Part shown: one piece after another, positions 13,992 to 18,585 of the stretch | Numbering within the stretch: the first letter of the stretch is position 1 | Layout: every line of letters begins with the position of its first letter | Assembly (NCBI GenBank): GCA_040514265.1 | Contig: JBEVCD010000049.1 | Span: forward strand, 1 to 18,585 | Source of the DNA: WYZ-LMO2 sp040514265 | Lineage (GTDB): Archaea; Halobacteriota; Archaeoglobi; Archaeoglobales; Archaeoglobaceae | Length of the DNA stretch: 18,585 bases | Direction: 5' to 3' | Made by a program: the position numbers and the translations under genes | Notes under the pieces: model-generated | Told to the model about the DNA's origin: nothing | The model's input: the letters and a program-made list of their open reading frames with translations, nothing else | Database searches by the model: none

Positions 13992-15214
13992 TTTCGAGGA
14001 GTGAGATAAATGGAGTTGCGGTTCCTCCCCCCTCGAAGAGCTATACTCACAGAGCTCTGATAGCTGCGAGCCTGTCTGGGAGAGCCAGAGTGTTCAACCC
14101 TCTGTTTTCGGAGGACACGATTGCAACGATGAGGGCGTGCAGAAACATGGGGGCGAGGATCGAGAGGAAACGCGACTTCCTGCTGATCGAGGGCTGCGAC
14201 GTGAGAGGGGGCTACTACTACTTCGCGAACTCCGGCACGACGCTGAGGATTTTCATCGCTCTCCTCGCCATGACAGGCGATACTTCAACCCTCGACGGTG
14301 ACGCTTCGCTGAGGAGGAGACCGAACAGGGAGCTGGCTATAGCAGTCGAAAAGCTTGGAGGCAGGGTTTGGGGGAGGGGCGGATACGAGGCTCCGCTCAG
14401 AGTAAGGGGGATTATGAAAGGTGGAGAAGTTGAGCTGAAAGCTATGAGCTCCCAGTTCGTCACGGCACTGCTCTTCGCGCTCCCGCTTGCGAAGTTCGAG
14501 TCGAAGATAGTCGCGAACGTAACTTCGAAGCCCTACATCGACGTGACGTTGCACGTGCTCGAAGAGAGCGGCGTTCGCGTATGGAGCGAAGACGCCTACT
14601 ACGTGGAACCGTCGGATTTCAGGCTCCGAAAATTCCGCGTTCCGGTGGATTTCAGCTCTGCGAGCTATTTGATCGCCGCCGGGCTTCTGGCTGGTGAAGT
14701 CAGGATACTGAACGCCTACGACACGTTTCAGGGCGACAAGAAGATAGTGGACGTCGCGAGACAGATGGGCGGAGACGTGCGCTGGAACAGGGAAGAGGGC
14801 GTGATTGTTGCAAGGCGTTCGGAACTAGAAGGCGTGGAATTCGATGCCCGCGAAACGCCCGACTTGGTTCCGACTGTTGCAGTCTTGGCAGCAGCCGCGA
14901 AGGGTGTCAGCGTGATAAGAAACGCCGAACATTTAAGGATAAAGGAGAGCGACAGGATAGCGACGATATGCCGCAACCTGAGAGCTCTGGGCTTCGAGGT
15001 CGAGGAGTACGCGGACGGGATGAAGATCGTCGGGAGAAGCGGAAACTTCAGCGGAACCGTCGACTCGTTCGGCGACCATCGGATAGCCATGTCCTTCTCG
15101 CTCCTCGGTCTGCTTGGTAAAATAAAAGTCAGGGGAGCCGAGTGCGTCTCCGTCTCCTTCCCCGGATTCTTCGAAGTCCTTCGAAGTCTGGGTGCCAGGG
15201 TTTCGAGAGCTTAG
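13979..15214 (+). CDS. aroA: 3-phosphoshikimate 1-carboxyvinyltransferase (EPSP synthase)
   Basis: Sixth step of the shikimate pathway: shikimate-3-phosphate plus phosphoenolpyruvate gives EPSP for aromatic amino acids. The 411-aa protein has all key elements: PPPSKSYTHRALIAASL with Lys20 in the phosphate-binding site, NSGTTLR (84-90), RRRPNRELAIAVEKLGG (112-128), MSSQFVTALLFALPLA (156-171), SSASYLIAAGLLAG, the catalytic Asp295 in TPDLVPTVAVLA, RIKESDRI (320-327; Glu323) and DSFGDHRIAMSF. Length is normal. It follows DUF763 with a 13-nt overlap and a good Shine-Dalgarno sequence. No other aro gene is nearby, so the pathway is scattered. Its stop codon shares bases with that of the convergent dUTPase gene. 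Confidence 0.97.
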   Translation: MDVVVSRSEINGVAVPPPSKSYTHRALIAASLSGRARVFNPLFSEDTIATMRACRNMGARIERKRDFLLIEGCDVRGGYYYFANSGTTLRIFIALLAMTGDTSTLDGDASLRRRPNRELAIAVEKLGGRVWGRGGYEAPLRVRGIMKGGEVELKAMSSQFVTALLFALPLAKFESKIVANVTSKPYIDVTLHVLEESGVRVWSEDAYYVEPSDFRLRKFRVPVDFSSASYLIAAGLLAGEVRILNAYDTFQGDKKIVDVARQMGGDVRWNREEGVIVARRSELEGVEFDARETPDLVPTVAVLAAAAKGVSVIRNAEHLRIKESDRIATICRNLRALGFEVEEYADGMKIVGRSGNFSGTVDSFGDHRIAMSFSLLGLLGKIKVRGAECVSVSFPGFFEVLRSLGARVSRA

Positions 15215-15711
15215 ACGTTCTCCCCCAGGAAAATTCCGGAGTACCCTTCCGTTTCGCTGCAGAGTCTCAGGAACACGAGCTGCAGTATTCTCGAATTCCT
15301 CCTCAGCCAGATTCCGTATTCGTTGTGGACGACCAAGCCGACCTCGCTCCTACCCTCGTAGCCAGCGTCCCAGAAGGCAGTTATGAGGCTCACTCCGTTC
15401 CTAGCGAGCGTGGAGCGGGGCTTTGCGATGGCGATGACGTCCTTCGGTAGCTTTACGACCTCGTTTATGCGAACCCTGTAGACTCCCTTCGGCAGGTACA
15501 CCCACTCGACGAAGTCGACCTCTTCAGCATCGCATATCACTCGCTGGGAGTTGTCAAAGTCGACTTTGCCAGCGCTCCTGAGCTTGAAGACCTTCCCGAG
15601 CGTGCAGTCGAATCCGTTGGGCTGGAGCTGCGTTTCGAGGTCTAAGTAGTCTCTGATCAAACCCTCCTCCTCTATCAACCTTCTAATCTCCTCCTTGCTT
15701 AGCACGCACAT
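15211..15711 (-). CDS. dut: dUTP diphosphatase, archaeal subfamily of the dCTP deaminase family
   Basis: Expected to hydrolyse dUTP to dUMP, supplying thymidylate precursor and keeping uracil out of DNA. The 166-aa protein belongs to the trimeric dUTPase/dCTP-deaminase fold. Visible motifs: LETQLQPNGFDCTLG (about 26-40), AKPRSTLARNG, TAFWDAGYEGRSEVGLVVHN with the catalytic-type Asp of motif 3, RILQLVFLRL and the terminal GYSGIFLGENV. The QLQPNG and WDAGYEGRSE wording fits archaeal dUTPases rather than bacterial-type dCTP deaminases, which have DPGWSG followed by a catalytic Glu. A deaminase annotation (dcd) remains the main alternative. The stop overlaps the aroA stop. A TATA-like stretch lies 22 nt upstream across the SWIM gene stop. 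Confidence 0.88.
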   Translation of the reverse strand: MCVLSKEEIRRLIEEEGLIRDYLDLETQLQPNGFDCTLGKVFKLRSAGKVDFDNSQRVICDAEEVDFVEWVYLPKGVYRVRINEVVKLPKDVIAIAKPRSTLARNGVSLITAFWDAGYEGRSEVGLVVHNEYGIWLRRNSRILQLVFLRLCSETEGYSGIFLGENV

Positions 15712-15729
15712 GGCGGAAATAGCGGCGGG

Positions 15730-15736
15730 TATTTAT
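15730..15736 (-). promoter_or_regulatory. TATA-like box upstream of the dUTPase gene
   Basis: Minus-strand ataaata covers the stop codon of the SWIM gene and is centred about 22 nt before ATG 15711, slightly closer than the other boxes in this window. It may give dut its own promoter; co-transcription from the DUF2150-like gene is also possible because the gap is only 21 nt. Confidence 0.3.
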
Positions 15737-16074
15737 CTCCTCCACTCCTGCTCTCTCATGAAGTCCACGTAGTAGGCGTTCACGTCATCGTACAACCCGG
15801 CTATCTTCGCGACCTCCACGGCTATTATGTGCGCGCAGAGACCCTTGCCCCTAAGGTTTATCTGAAAGTCCGGGCATGTGCAGAAGAACTCCTCGACTAT
15901 GTACTCCTCCCTCCCGACGACGACGAAGAAGTCTCTGTACTTCTTTACTCTGCGGTCGCGGAGGTAGAAGTAGGCTTTCTCGCCGCGCTTTCCGTAGGTT
16001 AGAAGCAAAAGCTTGTAGAGTTCGTATCCGATCCCCTTCCTGGCAACCTCGGCGACCTCACTCGGTAGGAGCAT
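15733..16074 (-). CDS. Small SWIM zinc-finger protein
   Basis: A 113-aa protein carrying one SWIM domain, CxC...CxH: Cys65 and Cys67 in FFCTCPDFQ, Cys80 and His82 in KGLCAHIIAVEVAK. SWIM domains bind zinc and mediate DNA or protein contacts; archaea have many stand-alone versions of unknown role. The N-terminal half is helical and basic (ARKGIGYELYKLLLLTYGKR), and the C-terminus holds another aromatic helix (DDVNAYYVDFMREQEW). Its start lies inside the end of the DUF2150-like gene (17-nt overlap), and dut follows after 21 nt. In similar proteins a SWIM domain is paired with recombination or ATPase partners; none is here. Confidence 0.85.
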   Translation of the reverse strand: MLLPSEVAEVARKGIGYELYKLLLLTYGKRGEKAYFYLRDRRVKKYRDFFVVVGREEYIVEEFFCTCPDFQINLRGKGLCAHIIAVEVAKIAGLYDDVNAYYVDFMREQEWRR

Positions 16075-16600
16075 CTATCCTGCTGAGCTCGATTACCGTG
16101 CTTATGGCATCCACGCCATCTATCCAGCTCAGAACGATGCCCCCGTCGTTTATGTCCAACTCCGGAAGCTTCTCACCTTTTATCACCTTCGCACCCATCC
16201 TTGCTACGGCATCCATCGCAGCCTCCAAGTCGCCCTCGGCTTCGCTCTTCAGAGCCTCCTTCAGCAGACTCTCAAAGCTCTTCTTGCTGCTCTTCCCTTC
16301 AAGGTAGTACCTGAAAGACCTGAGCACAGCTTTAGCACTCTCAACGCTGAACGCGAAGAACTCGTCTTTCAGCTCCTCGCCGAAGCTCCTTCTAACATCG
16401 AAGACCCTTTCGGCTTTCTTGAGCTGCTCGATAGCTTCTCCCTTCCTGATCTCTCTCTCGTTTAAGGCTCTCAAAAGGCTCAGGCAAGCGATAACTACGT
16501 CTTCGACGAACTGATCGAGGATCTTGAATACTTCTTCGTCGTTTTCGGCTTCCTCAAGTCTCTTTATCCAGTTGTTGAGTCTCTCGGCTGAGTAGACCAT
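16058..16600 (-). CDS. Uncharacterised archaeal protein resembling DUF2150
   Basis: A 180-aa, mostly alpha-helical, acidic protein without signal or membrane segments. It resembles archaeal DUF2150 (COG4013) proteins: an N-terminal helix around RLNNWIKRLEEAENDEEVF, then IACLSLLRALNEREI, ending in LDINDGGIVLSWIDGVDAIS (about 150-169). The function is unknown. It leads the minus-strand unit with the SWIM protein and dUTPase. A ttttataa box centred about 25 nt upstream of ATG 16600 predicts a leaderless mRNA. The family call is from recalled motifs; the gene call itself is solid because of its clean start, promoter and overlap. Confidence 0.72.
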   Translation of the reverse strand: MVYSAERLNNWIKRLEEAENDEEVFKILDQFVEDVVIACLSLLRALNEREIRKGEAIEQLKKAERVFDVRRSFGEELKDEFFAFSVESAKAVLRSFRYYLEGKSSKKSFESLLKEALKSEAEGDLEAAMDAVARMGAKVIKGEKLPELDINDGGIVLSWIDGVDAISTVIELSRIDAPTE

Positions 16601-16621
16601 CGCAACAACTCGCGCGTCACG

Positions 16622-16629
16622 TTATAAAA
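16622..16629 (-). promoter_or_regulatory. TATA box for the DUF2150-like unit
   Basis: Minus-strand ttttataa, a near-consensus archaeal TATA box, centred 25 nt upstream of ATG 16600 in the 68-bp divergent region. Confidence 0.6.
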
Positions 16630-16641
16630 CTTGTCGTTAAG

Positions 16642-16648
16642 CTTTTAC
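16642..16648 (+). promoter_or_regulatory. TATA-like box for the AsnC/ACT unit
   Basis: cttttac is centred about 24 nt upstream of ATG 16669. It is weaker than its divergent neighbour at 16622-16629, and the two boxes lie only about 20 bp apart, so TBP/TFB binding may compete. Confidence 0.35.
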
Positions 16649-16668
16649 AGGAGCGGTGTACTTGCAGC

Positions 16669-16902
16669 ATGGCAATTGGGTTCGTGCTTATAAAGGTCTT
16701 TCCGGGGAAGGAGAGGAAGGTTTACGACGAGCTCGTCTCCATGAAGGAGGTAGAGGAACTCTACCCCCTTTTCGGCGAATACGACCTTATAGCGAAGGTC
16801 GTCGTCAGGAGTCTGGAGGAGCTGAGTGACGTGGTGGTTAACAAGATAAGGAAAATTGAGGGAGTCGTCGAGACCAAGACCCTCACGGGGGCGAAGTTCT
16901 GA
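16669..16902 (+). CDS. Stand-alone Lrp/AsnC effector-binding (RAM) domain protein
   Basis: A 77-aa protein consisting only of the ligand-binding, oligomerising domain of Lrp/AsnC regulators: the beta-alpha-beta opening AIGFVLIKVFPGKERKVYDEL, then VEELYPLFGEYDLIAKVVV and the closing IRKIEGVVETKTLTGAKF. The helix-turn-helix DNA-binding half is missing and no upstream frame encodes it, so this is a natural stand-alone domain, a class known in archaea. It may sense an amino acid and modulate another protein. It is co-translated with the ACT-domain gene (TGATG overlap), the likeliest partner. Confidence 0.9.
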   Translation: MAIGFVLIKVFPGKERKVYDELVSMKEVEELYPLFGEYDLIAKVVVRSLEELSDVVVNKIRKIEGVVETKTLTGAKF

Positions 16903-17561
16903 TGCTGAGGGGGATCAGGATAATCGCTGAGAACAGGATAGGTGTTCTCAGAGATATAACGACCATAATCGCCGACGAGGGCGGGAACATAACCTACGCC
17001 CAGACGTTCGTGCTGAAAGCCGGAGAGTACGCCGGAAAAGCCCTTGTCTACTTCGAGGTCGAGGGCGGAAACTTCGAGAGGATGGTTGAGAGGATAAAGC
17101 AGCTGGAATCCGTGCTGGAAGTCGAGGAGGAGAAACCTTTCGAGCAGGTTTACGGCAAGAGAGTGATAATACTTGGCGGCGGAGCCCTCGTTTCGCAGGT
17201 TGCGATAGGCGCGATAAGCGAGGCGGACAGACACAACCTGAGGGGAGAGAGGATAAGCGTGGACACGATGCCCATAGTGGGAGAGGAGGAGATAGCCGAA
17301 GCTGTTCGGGCTGTTTCGAGACTTCACAGAGCTGAGGTACTCGTGCTAGCCGGCGGAATAATGGGTGGAAAGATAACTGAGGAGGTGAAGAAGCTGAAGA
17401 AGAGCGGCATAAAGGTAATATCCCTTAACATGCTCGGTAGCGTTCCGCACGTCGCGGACCTCGTCGTTAGCGACCCCGTCATGGCTGGAACGCTCGCCGT
17501 GATGCACTTGAGTGACAGAGCAGTCTTCAATATAGACCGCGTGAGGGGGAGAAGGATCTAA
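16902..17561 (+). CDS. ACT-domain protein with a DUF5612-like C-terminal domain (COG2061)
   Basis: Protein of 219 aa with two parts. Residues 1-75 form an ACT domain, a small amino-acid-binding fold (IIAENRIGVLRDITTIIADEGGNITYAQTF). Residues about 84-215 form an archaeal domain with glycine-rich segments: VIILGGGALVSQVAIGAISEADR, VLVLAGGIMGGKI and VSDPVMAGTLAVMHLSD. The COG2061 group is listed as a predicted allosteric regulator linked to homoserine dehydrogenase, but no such enzyme gene is present here, so the role is inferred. The start overlaps the AsnC-domain gene by one base, implying a joint amino-acid-sensing function. It is the last intact gene before the decayed region, with 14 bp to the next remnant. 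Confidence 0.88.
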   Translation: MLRGIRIIAENRIGVLRDITTIIADEGGNITYAQTFVLKAGEYAGKALVYFEVEGGNFERMVERIKQLESVLEVEEEKPFEQVYGKRVIILGGGALVSQVAIGAISEADRHNLRGERISVDTMPIVGEEEIAEAVRAVSRLHRAEVLVLAGGIMGGKITEEVKKLKKSGIKVISLNMLGSVPHVADLVVSDPVMAGTLAVMHLSDRAVFNIDRVRGRRI

Positions 17562-17575
17562 AAGCTTGGGCAGTC

Positions 17576-17894
17576 TTACGGCGAAGGTTGCCCTCCAAAA
17601 GCTCTATTCCTCCTCCGTAGCTCTATCAGCTTCTTGGATGCAAAGCAAGTCCGCTTCCCCTGCCCGTCGTGAAAAACTCTCAGAAACCTATCCCGAGCTC
17701 TTATCTTGTTTATATTCCTGACGTACTCCGACCTGAACTCATCCTCCAGCAGTTCAGCGATTCCACCTTTCGTTGACGTCGGTGTAAGCGAGCAGGCAGA
17801 GGGCTTTCCTCGCCTCCAGCCAGAACTCTCTTTCAATAGAACTTAAAGCTCGAATTGATCGGGATTCTTCTGCAGAAAGGTTTCGTGCTCGAAT
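17576..17894 (-). pseudogene. Frameshifted, unidentified minus-strand gene remnant
   Basis: Two open stretches in different frames join into one plausible product. An upstream part (17894 to about 17757) reads SSIEREFWLEARKALCLLAY then TDVNERWNR. A downstream part (about 17761 to 17576) reads LLEDEFRSEYVRNINKIRAR, then ASKKLIELRRRNRAFGGQPSP. The break lies around 17757-17765 and needs a net +1 shift. The joined piece, about 100 aa, is charged and helical. I do not recognise the family. No start codon with promoter or ribosome-binding site is evident at the upstream end, where frames are closed by stops, so the true 5' end seems lost. It lies tail-to-tail with the intact ACT gene, and base composition shifts toward AT from here on. 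A sequencing indel is an alternative to decay, but the lack of a 5' end argues for decay. Confidence 0.5.
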
Positions 17895-18008
17895 TCAAGC
17901 CGAGACTTTTCAAGATGTTTTTGCAGTGCTTTTCACATCTATCGCAGCAATAATGCTTCTTTTTGCCGTATCAGGTTTGCTTTTTCTGTAGTTTTTTCTC
18001 AAATTTCT

Positions 18009-18101
18009 TTACAGATTTGGACACCGGATGTAACTCGGACAGGATCTTAGGTTCAGTTCTTCGTAAGTGATATGTTTTACCAGAACAACTTTCCTCGGCA
18101 T
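18009..18101 (-). pseudogene. Short N-terminal fragment, possibly IS630-type
   Basis: A 30-codon frame beginning MPRKVVLVKHITYEELN and then closing with a stop; the following AT-rich DNA down to about 17895 has only broken frames. The opening resembles the N-terminus of some archaeal IS630-family transposases, from memory. An AT-rich tract lies upstream on this strand, shared with the divergent transposase remnant. It could also be a chance frame. Nothing else recognisable lies between 17895 and 18008. Confidence 0.28.
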
Positions 18102-18137
18102 TACGAGTTGATAGAATAATTAGCATATATTATTTTC

Positions 18138-18585
18138 GTGTATAGGCTTGAACTTTACGAAGGATGCAGAAACAAAAGAAAACTTCTTGCAATAAAACTC
18201 TACTACGAAGGCTACAAGGACTACGAAATAGCGCAAAAATTCTGAAAGGAGTACAACGGTAAGAAGGTGGAAGAGAGGTGGAACAAAAGGGGATACGAAG
18301 GTTGAGAGGAAGAAAGGAGGGTAGAAGAGGGAGGAATGGGAGAAGATAGCTGAGCTGTTGAAGAAGGAATGGACCTGAAAGAAGTTGTAGTCTACGTTAA
18401 AAACGAATGCGGAGCTAAATATTCTTAGTGGAGGAGCTGAGAGATACTGTTATAGGATTTGCAGATAAAAGCAACATAGAATGGGATCCGAAGAGAAGAA
18501 GGACTCTCGGTTTTAAGAAAATTAAAGCTGAGACGACAAGGAAGAGGAAAACCTTAGATTCATGAGCTTAAGGAATGATGTAGCA
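18138..18585 (+). pseudogene. Decayed IS630-family transposase, 3' end outside the window
   Basis: Transposase-like peptide runs forward but switches frame and meets stops repeatedly. From GTG 18138: LLAIKLYYEGYKDYEIAQKF (helix-turn-helix) to a TGA at 18243-18245; then KKVEERWNKRGYEG, the RWNxxGYEGL linker of IS630 elements, and a stop. Next, in another frame, REEWEKIAELLKKE; then GMDLKEVVVYVKNECGAKYS back in the first frame; then, in the third frame, LVEELRDTVIGFADKSNIEW and DPKRRRTLGFKKIKAETTRK. The last part resembles the start of the DDE catalytic domain, with the Asp of GFADKS in the first acidic position. The shifts and stops make it inactive. An AT-rich box (about 18124-18133) precedes it. 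Terminal inverted repeats cannot be judged because the right end lies beyond the window. Confidence 0.75.

Noticed and set aside
1..18585. tRNA, rRNA or CRISPR arrays
   Set aside because: Intergenic gaps in the intact part are nearly all under about 130 bp and show no cloverleaf ending or spaced direct repeats; the decayed right end shows none either.

Overview
The window looks like chromosomal DNA from a euryarchaeon, most likely a member of the Archaeoglobi. The evidence is an archaeal ftsZ-secE-nusG(spt5)-rpl11 cluster, archaeal-only families (a DUF5611-like protein, a DUF2150-like protein, COG1831 and COG1784 proteins, an archaeal-subfamily dUTPase), TATA-box promoters, and a two-repeat homodimeric-type tRNA splicing endonuclease. 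The catalytic Tyr/His/Lys of that endonuclease sit exactly ten residues before the positions known for Archaeoglobus fulgidus EndA. Coding density is very high up to about position 17560. The last kilobase is decayed, AT-richer DNA with transposase remains.

Layout. 47-3157 (+): a three-gene ABC exporter-type unit (secreted, membrane-anchored S-layer/CARDB-like protein; MacB/LolD-like ATPase; FtsX/MacB-like permease). 3144-4310 (-): a TctA-like membrane protein. 4378-7427 (+): four overlapping genes for a TatD-type hydrolase, tRNA splicing endonuclease, non-canonical purine NTP phosphatase and a SplB-like radical SAM protein. 7384-9961 (-): a DUF5611-like protein, FtsZ, SecE, Spt5/NusG and ribosomal protein L11. 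10093-12529 (+): an acetyl-CoA hydrolase/CoA-transferase and ketol-acid reductoisomerase (IlvC), each with its own TATA box. 12553-15214 (+): archease, DUF763 and AroA, with overlapping ends. 15211-16600 (-): archaeal dUTPase, a SWIM zinc-finger protein and a DUF2150-like protein. 16669-17561 (+): a stand-alone AsnC-type effector domain and an ACT-domain protein. 17562-18585: a frameshifted unidentified gene (-), a short fragment (-), and a multiply frameshifted IS630-type transposase (+) that runs off the window.

How the genes fit together. Most of the window is housekeeping: cell division and protein export (FtsZ, SecE), transcription and translation (Spt5, L11), tRNA/RNA splicing (EndA, archease), nucleotide-pool cleaning (ITPase-like, dUTPase), and branched-chain and aromatic amino-acid synthesis (IlvC, AroA). 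Genes are packed with 1-17 nt overlaps, and three convergent pairs overlap at their 3' ends. At most transcription-unit heads a TATA-like box is centred about 23-26 nt upstream of the preferred ATG, which suggests mostly leaderless mRNAs. I saw no tRNA, rRNA or CRISPR array. I found no clear-cut new system. The best leads are the uncharacterised co-translated partners (archease-DUF763, AsnC domain-ACT protein, SWIM-DUF2150), an unusual acidic cofactor loop in IlvC, and a Lys at the metal-bridging Glu position of the TatD-type hydrolase.
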